This document shows positions 1-7,925 of a stretch of 41,870 nucleotides of DNA, piece after piece. The DNA is from a virus, in the IMG/VR virus record IMGVR_UViG_3300025151_007781, positions 1-41,870 of that record; one strand, written 5' to 3'. Under the pieces are notes generated by a model that saw only the letters and a list, made by a program, of their open reading frames with translations, ran no database searches and was not told where the DNA came from. Numbering within the stretch: position 1 is the stretch's first letter; the number at the start of each line of letters is the position of its first letter. Position numbers and translations under genes: made by a program.

Positions 1-330
1 TATGATGAGAGACTACAAGCTGAGTTTCGTGGAAAGAGAAAAAAACTGTATCACCTCCTTCGGGCTGAAGGATACGACCAAATGCCTTTGATTCGATATG
101 AGATGTTGGAATACAATGAAATGTTCGATAACTTCCTAGCCAATGTAGTTGGTTACCCTAAACTACTAACATTGACGATGGGTTTGTTTTGTTCTCCATA
201 TGGTGCCACTTCTATTGAAGAGTATTTCGCTAATGGATTCGAAAAGTACTTTACAGAGAGTCCTGGGTATGTTAAAAGTATAAGTCCTGTCTTGTACCAG
301 AAAGTTGTAGCAGCTCTAAATGCAAAATAA
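1..330 (+). CDS. C-terminal part of probable ATLF-like (zincin) metallopeptidase, 5' truncated
   Basis: The reading frame is open from the first base, so this is the last 109 residues of a larger protein; an internal ATG at position 82 is not the likely start. The segment ATSIEEYFANGFEKYF followed by a short linker and a SPVLYQK motif resembles the C-terminal helix of anthrax lethal/edema factor-like (ATLF) metallopeptidases, where the glutamate of an EYFA-type motif is the third zinc ligand. The HExxH part would lie upstream, outside the window, so catalysis cannot be checked. Phage proteins of this type are found as virion or early proteins, but the role is unknown. The stop overlaps the start of the nuclease gene by 11 bases, so the two are probably translated together. 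The family call is from memory of the motif and is moderate. Confidence 0.55.
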   Translation, partial: YDERLQAEFRGKRKKLYHLLRAEGYDQMPLIRYEMLEYNEMFDNFLANVVGYPKLLTLTMGLFCSPYGATSIEEYFANGFEKYFTESPGYVKSISPVLYQKVVAALNAK

Positions 331-1102
331 GAAAACACACATATCATACTCCGAACTAAAAGATTGGGCCCACTGCCCGCACTACCACAAGAAGAACTGG
401 ATTGAGAAGGTTGCTTCATTTGAAGGCAACGAGTATACTGCGTTTGGCACCGCTATTCACGATGTCTGTGAGAAGAAGCTTTTGCGTGAGAATATCGATG
501 AGGCAAAGGTGTTCCAAATTGGATTCGACAAGGAGCTAGAAAAACTTGCGGAAAAAAATATCGAAGTAAATCAGAAGAATGTTGAACAAATGCGAACAGC
601 AGGGCCCGAGGTTTTGGCTGAAGTTGAGGATGCATTGGGAGATTACTTTGGAGATTATGAGGTTTACTCCTCCGAGGAGCTTCTATACGAAGAGATTGAA
701 AACTTTGGATATAATTTTAAAGGTTTTGTGGATGCTGTCGTTAAGGTAGGAAATAAGTATCACATTTTCGACTGGAAGACTTGCTCTTGGGGTTGGGATT
801 CTCGTAAAAAGGCTGAAAAAATGGTTACTTACCAGCTAACCTTATACAAGCACTTCTTCTGTCAGAAACACAATCTAGATCCAAAAGATGTAGAAACTCA
901 TTTTGCTTTGCTAAAAAGAACTGCCAAGAAGAATAGAGTAGAGATATTTAGGGTAACAAGCGGCCCGAGAAAAACGGAAAACGCTCTTAAACTTTTATAC
1001 CAAGCAATATACAATATCCAAAAAGGTTTCACGATTAAGAACAGACTTAATTGTCACAAGCCTTATCCTTGTTCGTTGCGCAACACTGAACACTGCAGAT
1101 AG
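320..1102 (+). CDS. PD-(D/E)XK nuclease, Cas4/RecB-like, with putative Fe-S cluster
   Basis: This 260-residue protein has the RecB/Cas4 exonuclease layout. There is an N-terminal YSELKDWAHCP segment, then GTAIHDVCE with the conserved His (H47), FKGFVDAV with the first acidic residue (D138), DWKT (D151 and K153) and a QLTLY motif (Q172 and Y176). One cysteine near the N terminus (C19) and three at the C terminus (C245, C251, C259) are placed as in the 4Fe-4S cluster of Cas4 and AddB proteins. It probably acts on DNA ends as an exonuclease during phage replication, recombination or host DNA breakdown. The ATG overlaps the upstream gene. No cas genes or arrays are nearby, so a CRISPR adaptation role is not supported. 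The family call is strong and the role is inferred. Confidence 0.85.
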   Translation: MQNKKTHISYSELKDWAHCPHYHKKNWIEKVASFEGNEYTAFGTAIHDVCEKKLLRENIDEAKVFQIGFDKELEKLAEKNIEVNQKNVEQMRTAGPEVLAEVEDALGDYFGDYEVYSSEELLYEEIENFGYNFKGFVDAVVKVGNKYHIFDWKTCSWGWDSRKKAEKMVTYQLTLYKHFFCQKHNLDPKDVETHFALLKRTAKKNRVEIFRVTSGPRKTENALKLLYQAIYNIQKGFTIKNRLNCHKPYPCSLRNTEHCR

Positions 1103-1110
1103 GAACTTAA

Positions 1111-2361
1111 ATGTCAGATAAAATTAAGATTTTCACCATCAGCGACCATCCGCTGTCTCCGAGTGGTGTCGGAACACAGACAAAGTATATTATTGAAGGA
1201 ATGCTTAAAACTGGTAAATACCAGTTTGTTTCTTTTGGTGGAGCTATTAGGCACCCTAATCATGATCCCCAGCACACAGAAGAGTGGGGACAGGATTGGG
1301 TTATATGGCCAGTTGATGGGTATGGAAATCAAGATATGGTCCGAGCTATGATTAGACAGCAGAAGCCAGACATCATATGGTTTATGACTGATCCTAGATT
1401 TTATGAGTGGCTGTGGGCTATGGAGAATGAAATTCGAACTCATGTTCCTATGGTATACTATCACGTGTGGGACAATTATCCATATCCTAAGTTTAATCGT
1501 AAATATTACCTTTCAAATGATCACGTTGCCTGTATTTCAAAAGTAACGCACGACATATTAGAGACTGTGGCTCCCGAAGTGGATTCTTCCTATGTCCCGC
1601 ATGCTGTTGATGCTGACATATTCAAGCCGGCAACTATTGAGAACGTGAAAACCTGGAGATCCTCTAAAAATTTAGATGATAAATTTGTTTGTTTTTGGAA
1701 TAGTCGGAATGCCCGAAGAAAACAATCAGGAACTTTAATTTGGTGGTTTAAGGAATTCCTTGACCGGGTGGGACACGATAATGCTTGTCTCATTATGCAC
1801 ACAGACATAAAAGATCAACACGGGCAAGATTTGGAGGCCATAATTCAAGAATTAGGGCTTGTAAATGGAGAAGTCTTATTTTCGAGAGAGAAGGTCAGTG
1901 CTGAGGATCTATCAATTATGTATAATATGGCAGATCTAACGGTTTGTATCTCGGATGCTGAAGGATTTGGACTATCTACATTAGAATCACTGTCTTGTGG
2001 GACACCAATATTAGTAAATATGACCGGCGGTCTTCAAGACCAAGTGACCGATGGGGAAAAATTCTTTGGAATTGGATTAGAGCCAATCTCAAAGGCCATC
2101 ATCGGATCCCAGCAAGTTCCGTATATTTATGAAGATCGTCTCTCTAAGGAAGACTTTGTGAGTGCGCTAGAGGAACTATATAGCATGACACCTGAAGCCA
2201 GGAGAGAACTAGGTATGCTTGGTCGTGCCTGGACAGAAGATCGATTTTCATTTGAGAAATTTGTTCAAACGTGGGATGAACTATTCACCTCCATACACGA
2301 AGAGAAGGGCTCTTGGGAGACCCGCAAGGGCTACAATGCATACGAAGTAAAGGTATTTTAA
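1111..2361 (+). CDS. GT4-type glycosyltransferase (GT-B fold)
   Basis: This 416-residue protein looks like a family 1/GT4 retaining glycosyltransferase. The N terminus contains SDHPLSPSGVGTQTKYII, the usual glycine-containing acceptor loop. The donor-binding half holds NSRNARRKQ near residues 195-203 and DAEGFGLSTLESLSCG near 281-296, the EX7E region that binds the nucleotide-sugar. It is the first gene of the sugar island and starts eight bases after the nuclease gene. Its TAA stop shares one base with the ATG of the next gene, a second glycosyltransferase, so the pair is translationally coupled. Donor and acceptor cannot be told from sequence. There is no signal peptide or membrane helix, so it is a cytoplasmic or peripheral enzyme. 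Confidence 0.85.
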   Translation: MSDKIKIFTISDHPLSPSGVGTQTKYIIEGMLKTGKYQFVSFGGAIRHPNHDPQHTEEWGQDWVIWPVDGYGNQDMVRAMIRQQKPDIIWFMTDPRFYEWLWAMENEIRTHVPMVYYHVWDNYPYPKFNRKYYLSNDHVACISKVTHDILETVAPEVDSSYVPHAVDADIFKPATIENVKTWRSSKNLDDKFVCFWNSRNARRKQSGTLIWWFKEFLDRVGHDNACLIMHTDIKDQHGQDLEAIIQELGLVNGEVLFSREKVSAEDLSIMYNMADLTVCISDAEGFGLSTLESLSCGTPILVNMTGGLQDQVTDGEKFFGIGLEPISKAIIGSQQVPYIYEDRLSKEDFVSALEELYSMTPEARRELGMLGRAWTEDRFSFEKFVQTWDELFTSIHEEKGSWETRKGYNAYEVKVF

Positions 2362-4340
2362 TGTTAAAAAAAGTGATTATAAAAGGACCAATTCTTTCCA
2401 GATCGGGATACGGAGAGCAGGCGCGCTTTGCTTTACGTTCTCTACGCTCAAGACCAGATCTTTTTGATGTGTATATAATCAATATCCCCTGGGGCCGAAC
2501 CGGTCAGATTACAAATAATGATGAAGAGACTGATTTTATTCACGAATCGATTTTTAAAACCCAACATCACGTGAATCAAGGGGGGACATTTGATTTATCA
2601 CTACAGGTGACGGTTCCAAATGAATTCGAAAAAATAGCCCCAGTTAATATTGGGTATACGGCGGGGATTGAAACAACAAAAGTTTCACCACAATGGATTG
2701 CTAAATCTAATGAATCAGTGGATAGAGTAATTGTTGTTTCAAACCACTCTAAAAAAGTTTTCGAACAGACAAAATATGATATAAAAGATCAACAGGGTAA
2801 CGAGCATAAGGGCTGGGGTATTCAAGTTCCTGTACAGACAGTTAATTACCCAGTCCGTATGTTCGATCCGGAAGAGGTAAATATAGAGTTTAGAACCAGT
2901 AAAAATTTCCTTACTGTAGCTCAATGGGGGCCAAGGAAAAACTTGGATAATACCATTAAGTGGTTTGTTGAAGAGTTTGCAGATGATGAGGATGTTGGGT
3001 TAGTGGTGAAAACCAATACTGCTTCTGATTCAATTATAGACCGTGAATTTACACAGAGTCGCCTAGAAGCTCTTCTAGAGCCCTACACGAACCGTAAGTG
3101 TTCTGTATACCTAATCCACGGTGAAATGTCTCCTGGGAATCTAGCGTGGCTCTACGAGCATCCTACGATGAAAGCAATGATCAATATTGGTCACGGTGAG
3201 GGGTACGGACTTCCGCTTTTTGAAGCCGCTTATCATGGTCTACCCTTAATCACCACGACTTGGTCAGGACAGATGGATTTCATCTGTAAGCCCAACAAGA
3301 AAGGAAAAAATTATCCACGCGTAGCAAAAGTTGATTTTGACATTAAACACGTGCAACCGGAAGCTGTGTGGGATGGAGTGGTTCAAAAAGATTCCATGTG
3401 GGCTTTCGCAAAAGAGAAGTCTTATAAAAATGCTTTAAAGGATGTTTTGAATAAAGACCTTCATTGGCGAAAAGAAGCTAAAGCATTAAAAAACCATATT
3501 CACGAAAACTTTACAAGCGAAAAGTTATATCATCAATTTGCTGAATTGGTATACGGTGAGGAATTGATTGTCGTTGAAACAACCGACCTGCCAAAAATTT
3601 CAATTATCACGTCAGTGTATGATGGTGACGAGTTTATCCGTCCGTTTTTAGAGGACATTACTAGGCAAACAGTGTTTGAAGATAAATGTGAGCTTATATT
3701 AATTAATGCAAATTCTCCTGGAAATGAAGAGGATGTTATTAATGAATATATAGACAGATACCCAAATAACATTGTGTATAAGCGTTTGGATGAAGATCCA
3801 GGAATCTATGGAGTTTGGAATATGGGGGTCGAAATGGCCACTGGAGAATATATAACAAACGCTAATTTAGATGATAGAAAATCTGTTAATTCTCTTGAGA
3901 GGCATGCCGCCGAACTGCTTGTAAATAATGATGTAGATTTGGTATATGCGGATATGCTGGTGACAGAAAACCCAAATGAGACATTCGATGAGAACACTTC
4001 CCAGGGCCGACGCTATAACTTCGCTGAATTTAGTGTTGAAAATCTTAAGATGTCCAATATGCCGCACGCTTCACCGATGTGGCGTAAAAGTTATCACGAG
4101 AAGTATGGACTGTTTGATGTTAGCTATCGATCCGCGGGAGATTGGGAAATGTGGTTGAGAGGGGCAACGCAGGGTAGTAAATTTAAAAAGATCAATACAT
4201 TGCTAGGTTTGTATTATTTTAACCCAAAGGGTATATCAACAAATCCGGAAAACTTTAGTTGGAAAGAAGAGGAAGAAAGAAAAGTGTACAAGAAATACAA
4301 AGATGCTACAGAGCCAGATGCTCCCGCGGTAATATTATGA
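2361..4340 (+). CDS. Bifunctional glycosyltransferase: GT4-like N half fused to GT2-like C half
   Basis: The start is set at ATG 2361, which overlaps the previous stop as TAATG; an in-frame ATG 48 bases upstream lies inside the previous gene. The product has 659 residues and two catalytic modules. Residues 1 to about 400 form a GT-B enzyme with GPILSRSGYGEQARFALR at the N terminus and GEGYGLPLFEAAYHGLP near 280-297. From about residue 410, PKISIITSVYDGDE opens a GT2 (GT-A fold) domain, with a LDD acidic motif near residue 500 and a later SAGDWEMWLRGA segment typical of GT2 acceptor regions. Such fusions usually add two successive sugars to one acceptor. The 3' end overlaps the next gene by four bases. 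Substrates are unknown. Confidence 0.85.
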   Translation: MLKKVIIKGPILSRSGYGEQARFALRSLRSRPDLFDVYIINIPWGRTGQITNNDEETDFIHESIFKTQHHVNQGGTFDLSLQVTVPNEFEKIAPVNIGYTAGIETTKVSPQWIAKSNESVDRVIVVSNHSKKVFEQTKYDIKDQQGNEHKGWGIQVPVQTVNYPVRMFDPEEVNIEFRTSKNFLTVAQWGPRKNLDNTIKWFVEEFADDEDVGLVVKTNTASDSIIDREFTQSRLEALLEPYTNRKCSVYLIHGEMSPGNLAWLYEHPTMKAMINIGHGEGYGLPLFEAAYHGLPLITTTWSGQMDFICKPNKKGKNYPRVAKVDFDIKHVQPEAVWDGVVQKDSMWAFAKEKSYKNALKDVLNKDLHWRKEAKALKNHIHENFTSEKLYHQFAELVYGEELIVVETTDLPKISIITSVYDGDEFIRPFLEDITRQTVFEDKCELILINANSPGNEEDVINEYIDRYPNNIVYKRLDEDPGIYGVWNMGVEMATGEYITNANLDDRKSVNSLERHAAELLVNNDVDLVYADMLVTENPNETFDENTSQGRRYNFAEFSVENLKMSNMPHASPMWRKSYHEKYGLFDVSYRSAGDWEMWLRGATQGSKFKKINTLLGLYYFNPKGISTNPENFSWKEEEERKVYKKYKDATEPDAPAVIL

Positions 4341-5158
4341 TACCGGTAGCGTCAGTTGTTACGCAAAAAACTATATCAGAGTTTAATTTATTAAAGTTTA
4401 GTTTTGAGCAATACCATAATTGTTACTGGTTCTTATCATGCGATAAGATTGCCTATGACACTTATCATAACATTTCGAACGTAACATGCCTTAATCTTAT
4501 TAACACAGATGATTGTGATCACAACATTAATGACGAAACGAAAAAAGATAATTGGATGAAGGTTATGATGACAAAATTTGATGCTTGTTATAAATCAATT
4601 GAACAGCACGGTCAAGTTTTGTTTTTAGACTCTGATATGTTATTTGTCAACCCTTTAGAGGATGAAATAATAAATTTGTTTAATAATACAAATGTTGATG
4701 CGGCAATCTGTCAGCATATGACAAATAATTGGCAGGTAGAAGCGAAGCATGGGCTGTATAATGGCGGAATGTTTCACATAAAAAGCAAACATTTTCTTGA
4801 TGCTTGGCATCAGTTATCAACCGATTACAAAAAATATGGATTCTATTTTGAACAACAGCCATTGGAGTTTGTACAAAGAAATTATATATCTCTCAATTTA
4901 CCAATTAATTATAACATAGGATGGTGGAGATTTAATAATGCTAACACTAAAGGAAGGTTAAGCAAACTGCATATCAAAAACAACTCAATATGGTTTGGTA
5001 ATAGACCAGCAGTAAACTTTCATGTCCATACAAGTCGGGAATTAGAATATGAAAATTTCGGTCAGTTCTTGGTAGATAAAATATGTGATTTGATTAAGAC
5101 AAGTGATAATAAAAACTATACTGAACTGTTGCCTTTTATATCTGGACATAATGGATGA
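4337..5158 (+). CDS. Nucleotide-sugar transferase-like protein (GT-A fold, DSD motif)
   Basis: The ATG at 4337 overlaps the previous TGA as ATGA; an upstream in-frame ATG at 4259 lies deep inside the previous gene and gives an arginine-rich, unlikely N terminus. The 273-residue product has GQVLFLDSDMLFVNPLED, with D98 and D100 as the metal and nucleotide-sugar binding DXD, and a later LYNGGMFHIK segment. Both are typical of the nucleotide-diphospho-sugar transferase superfamily. An LPINYNIGWWRFNN stretch follows. By eye the coding sequence is clearly more AT-rich than the tail genes. It ends in an ATGA overlap with the next gene. The specific donor is not identifiable. Confidence 0.75.
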   Translation: MIPVASVVTQKTISEFNLLKFSFEQYHNCYWFLSCDKIAYDTYHNISNVTCLNLINTDDCDHNINDETKKDNWMKVMMTKFDACYKSIEQHGQVLFLDSDMLFVNPLEDEIINLFNNTNVDAAICQHMTNNWQVEAKHGLYNGGMFHIKSKHFLDAWHQLSTDYKKYGFYFEQQPLEFVQRNYISLNLPINYNIGWWRFNNANTKGRLSKLHIKNNSIWFGNRPAVNFHVHTSRELEYENFGQFLVDKICDLIKTSDNKNYTELLPFISGHNG

Positions 5159-5982
5159 AGACTTATTTTTTTCATATAGGATATCAAGAGTATTTAAAAA
5201 CCACGATTGAGCAAGCTTCAAAAAATAATGATGTTATTTTAATAGGCGATGAATCGAACAAACACCTTGGAAGTATTAACAATGTTCAGCATGTCCATTT
5301 AAAAGATCACTACGAAGGTGTAGAGAGATTCTTAAGCTTATATAAGCACATGCATACTGGGGGTCAAAAATTTGAAGAATGGTGTTATATACGCTGGATA
5401 GCCGTAAGAAACGTAGCTGTATCAATTAAATGCGATAATCTATTCTACGGTGATTCAGATAATTTAATATTTTCCAATTTATCAGAGGTCTATGATTCCA
5501 TTGGCAAGCCTGAATTAGCTCTGGCAATACCGGAAAGGCAGCCACCCTTTAGACAGTCCGCTACCGGAGAGGTATCTTATTGGTCCATCGAAGCGCTCGA
5601 TAGATTTTGCAGCTACCTAATAGATTTATACGAAGATCCATTTGAATTTAGAAAGCTAGTGGAAAAATGGAACTACCACAAAGGTAATAATTTACCGGGC
5701 GGTGTTTGTGATATGACAGCTCTGTGGCACTTCACTAGAAAAAACAAAGCTATGATTATTACTGATTTGCTACCAGACAATACAACTTTTGACCACAGCA
5801 TAAACAACCCAGCAAATTATTATGATGATGAGTATAAGTTTTCTAACGGGGTTAAAGAAATAGAATTTATTAATAATGTTCCATACGGATACAACCTAAG
5901 ACATGATAAGAAGGTAAGGCTTCATAATTTGCAATTTCAAGGAAATTCAAAAATTCTAATTGATAGATATAAGAGACTCTAA
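5155..5982 (+). CDS. Putative glycosyltransferase (GT-A-like, DSD motif)
   Basis: This 275-residue protein starts MKTYFFHIGYQEYLKTTIEQ and carries NLFYGDSDNLIF, with D100 and D102 in the position expected for a GT-A DXD motif after a predicted beta strand. It reads like the minimal cytoplasmic glycosyltransferases found in polysaccharide clusters, in which the N terminus holds the nucleotide pocket. The C-terminal third is charged and matches no motif I recognise. It is coupled on both sides: ATGA with the previous gene and TAATG with the exostosin-like gene after it. Assignment rests on the DXD motif and neighbourhood. It could equally be a distant nucleotide-binding protein without transferase activity. 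Confidence 0.6.
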   Translation: MKTYFFHIGYQEYLKTTIEQASKNNDVILIGDESNKHLGSINNVQHVHLKDHYEGVERFLSLYKHMHTGGQKFEEWCYIRWIAVRNVAVSIKCDNLFYGDSDNLIFSNLSEVYDSIGKPELALAIPERQPPFRQSATGEVSYWSIEALDRFCSYLIDLYEDPFEFRKLVEKWNYHKGNNLPGGVCDMTALWHFTRKNKAMIITDLLPDNTTFDHSINNPANYYDDEYKFSNGVKEIEFINNVPYGYNLRHDKKVRLHNLQFQGNSKILIDRYKRL

Positions 5983-6803
5983 TGCTACAGATTCTTCAAG
6001 TACAAGATTTTAAAGATGTTGGCGATCCTGTAAAAACTGAAGAAACCATCTACGAGCAACTCCTTTCCAAAAGAGAGGAAATTAACACCGATTATATATA
6101 TGTCGCGATGCCAATAGCGTGGTATATAAATACCAGAGGGGTGCATTGGACGCAGAATCTTATTAATCAAATCTGTGCTAGCCATGGAAAGCAAAAATTG
6201 TTTTTCGTTTGCCAGCACATACAAGTTAAAAACTTAAATTTCAATAATCATTTAGTTTTTACACCTCACGCCACGGCTTTGGATTCATTTGTTGCTATCC
6301 CCCATTATGCATGCAGTTATGACTTGTCAATGATAAGGCCGTGGAATGAGCGGCAGTACGAATTTAGTTTTGTGGGGTCATTCAAAACACACCCAGTTCG
6401 ACAACACTTACAAAATTTACTTAAAGACAGGGATGACTGTTACATTGAAGACACAGGGAATAACTGGCACTTCGAAGAGAGTCCAGAAAAACAAAAAATA
6501 AATAGAGATAATTATATTAAGATTTTGGGCAACACCAAGTACAGTCTATGCCCCCGCGGAACTGGGCCTTCTAGTATAAGAATATGGGAATCTATGGCTA
6601 TGGCAGCATGTCCTGTTATAGTAAGTAATTACTTAAAGATGCCCTTACAAAATCAATTAGATACAAGAATGTGGCTGAGTATTCCGGAAAGAACAAGTCA
6701 GATAAAAAATTTGGACATAGGCTCAGGGTATGATAATCAGGAATATTGGAATTTGTTTTCTAATGATAACTTGTGGAAATCTGTGGTTTTAAATTTTGTT
6801 TGA
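5982..6803 (+). CDS. Exostosin-like glycosyltransferase
   Basis: The 273-residue product contains YSLCPRGTGPSSIRIWESMA at residues 187-206, followed by ACPVIVSN. This is the signature of the exostosin domain (GT47-like donor site), in which the RGTGPSSIR arginines and the glutamate contact the nucleotide-sugar. Just before it, FSFVGSFKTHPVR is the usual first strand of the donor domain. The family transfers glucuronic acid, galactose, xylose or other sugars in eukaryotes and appears in bacterial polysaccharide loci; the substrate here is unknown. The ATG overlaps the preceding stop. The gene ends at a TGA that lies inside the promoter-like sequence before the next gene. Confidence 0.8.
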   Translation: MLQILQVQDFKDVGDPVKTEETIYEQLLSKREEINTDYIYVAMPIAWYINTRGVHWTQNLINQICASHGKQKLFFVCQHIQVKNLNFNNHLVFTPHATALDSFVAIPHYACSYDLSMIRPWNERQYEFSFVGSFKTHPVRQHLQNLLKDRDDCYIEDTGNNWHFEESPEKQKINRDNYIKILGNTKYSLCPRGTGPSSIRIWESMAMAACPVIVSNYLKMPLQNQLDTRMWLSIPERTSQIKNLDIGSGYDNQEYWNLFSNDNLWKSVVLNFV

Positions 6804-6813
6804 AATGTTCAAA
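6799..6813. repeat. Short perfect inverted repeat over the promoter -35
   Basis: The arms TTTGAA (6799-6804) and TTCAAA (6808-6813) are exact reverse complements around a three-base centre. They overlap the stop codon of the exostosin-like gene and the -35-like hexamer. The stem is too short and AT-rich, with no following T run, to be a terminator. It could be a small operator or chance. Confidence 0.35.
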
Positions 6814-6829
6814 ATACGCGTGTTATAAT
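6800..6829 (+). promoter_or_regulatory. Sigma-70-like promoter candidate inside the glycan island
   Basis: TTGAAA at 6800-6805 and TATAAT at 6824-6829 are separated by 18 bases, close to the bacterial consensus. It is one of the few intergenic gaps in the island and lies 26 bases before the GT29-like gene, so it could start a second transcript covering the cupin, kdsB and later genes. The element TATAATA also differs by one base deletion from the T4 late box TATAAATA, so late control by the gp55-like factor is an alternative. Not verified by any transcript data. Confidence 0.5.
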
Positions 6830-6855
6830 AGAAGAGTAAGTAAGATAACTAAAAA

Positions 6856-7548
6856 ATGACGGAAAAACAAAAAGTCCTTATTATAGGCAACAAAGAATAT
6901 AGAAATTTTAACTTTAACAGAGTTGTTGACAGTTACGATACAATTTATAGATTTAATTTTGCGTGGCCAGGAAAAAATAACGGCACAAAGTTTGGCAAGC
7001 TAGCAATGTGTAGTCATATGTATGAAAACTATGTGACTGCTTGCGTCAGCAAGGAAAAAAGTGTCGACAAATATATCCATGAGATAGAAAGAGAATTTTT
7101 GTGCGACTGGTATGATTTTTTTGAAGACAATAAGCAAAATTTTGATGAAATCTACTACGAACGCGTCGACACAAAATTGTGTAATAAAATGCTAGAAGAC
7201 TATAAGAGCCCTCATAGGTTTAGAAAAATGGCTTCGTCTGGCTATTCTGTCATATTTAAAAACTTAGCCGTGGGTAATGAAGTTCACGTTATGGGATTCA
7301 CCCTATGTGCCGAGGAAACTAGAAAAACGCTTGGAGAAAATGAGACGGTCGTCACATTAAAAAACGGAGGCGGCGGAAGTCACTCATTTTCAGACGAAAG
7401 AGATATCCTAGCGTGGTTACACAATAACAAAAAAATTGATGCAACTTTGTGTATGGTGGAAGATACAGAGAAGCTTAGTTTTCGTACAAACCAGTACAGT
7501 ACAGAGCCCTCTGAAGCTATGCTAGAGTTGCTTAAAGCAGTAGAATAA
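6856..7548 (+). CDS. GT29-like (sialyltransferase-type) CMP-sugar glycosyltransferase
   Basis: The 230-residue product shows the order of motifs seen in GT29 sialyltransferases. An L-motif-like start, KVLIIGNKEYRN followed by VDSYDTIYRFN, covers residues 6-34. An S-motif-like SSGYSVIFKNLAVGNEVHVM covers residues 127-146 and runs into GF. An SHSFSDERDILAWL segment contains H176-X4-E181, the HX4E very-short motif whose histidine is the catalytic base. GT29 enzymes use CMP-sialic acid, and plant members have been linked to Kdo-type sugars of rhamnogalacturonan II. KdsB, which makes CMP-Kdo, lies two genes downstream, so CMP-Kdo or a relative is the natural donor candidate. It is shorter than animal enzymes because it lacks the membrane stem. 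Motif match is good; donor and acceptor are inferred. Confidence 0.7.
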   Translation: MTEKQKVLIIGNKEYRNFNFNRVVDSYDTIYRFNFAWPGKNNGTKFGKLAMCSHMYENYVTACVSKEKSVDKYIHEIEREFLCDWYDFFEDNKQNFDEIYYERVDTKLCNKMLEDYKSPHRFRKMASSGYSVIFKNLAVGNEVHVMGFTLCAEETRKTLGENETVVTLKNGGGGSHSFSDERDILAWLHNNKKIDATLCMVEDTEKLSFRTNQYSTEPSEAMLELLKAVE

Positions 7549-7562
7549 ATAGGACAAAGCCA

Positions 7563-7925
7563 ATGAGTATGAGAATCCAAGGAAAGGTTTGGGGCAAAAC
7601 CCAAGATATATTTAAAAATTCTAATTTTGAGCTTCATAGGATAGAAGCTAGGAAGGGTGGTTATTGCTCAAAACACCAACACAAACATAAGTACAATGCT
7701 TTCTATATTGAAAAGGGTAAACTAAAGATAACTATATATGAAACTGATTATGATCTAGTAGATGAAACTATTATCTCTGACGGTGAAATGACAATAGTAA
7801 AGCCCGGGGCATATCACAGATTTGAAGCTTTGGAAGACACCATATGTTATGAGATTTATTGGGTCGAACTAGATCACAGCGATATCGTTAGAATGGACGT
7901 CGGTGGCAACATTAAGTACAAATAA
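7563..7925 (+). CDS. Cupin-domain protein, probable sugar-pathway isomerase or binding protein
   Basis: This 120-residue single-domain cupin has motif 1 as SKHQHKHKYNAFYIEKG (H38, H40, E50) and motif 2 as KPGAYHRFEAL (H85), giving the usual His/His/Glu/His metal site. Cupins of this size in polysaccharide loci act as sugar isomerases or epimerases, or partner ulosonic-acid genes. The immediate overlap with kdsB, whose GTG lies 23 bases inside this gene, suggests a role in the same pathway. A second in-frame ATG two codons later could also be the start. A missing arabinose-5-phosphate isomerase step might tempt one to place it there, but that enzyme normally belongs to the SIS family, so no reaction is assigned. 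Confidence 0.7.
   Translation: MSMRIQGKVWGKTQDIFKNSNFELHRIEARKGGYCSKHQHKHKYNAFYIEKGKLKITIYETDYDLVDETIISDGEMTIVKPGAYHRFEALEDTICYEIYWVELDHSDIVRMDVGGNIKYK

Noticed and set aside
320-1102. CRISPR-Cas locus based on the Cas4-like nuclease
   Set aside because: No repeats, spacers, Cas1, Cas2 or effector gene is visible.
2313-2360. Upstream in-frame ATG for the GT4-GT2 fusion
   Set aside because: It would add 16 residues read from the previous gene. ATG 2361 overlaps the stop as TAATG and begins at the usual first strand.
4259-4336. Upstream in-frame ATG for the GT-A gene
   Set aside because: It lies within the preceding gene and gives an Arg/Cys-rich leader; the ATGA overlap at 4337 matches the coupling used throughout.
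6125-6132. Perfect TATAAATA, the T4 late promoter core
   Set aside because: It lies inside the exostosin-like gene, far from any start, and the region is AT-rich enough for chance occurrence. A second copy at 22040-22047 is also within a gene.
6799-6813. Rho-independent terminator after the exostosin-like gene
   Set aside because: The hairpin has only six AT-rich base pairs and no T run follows.
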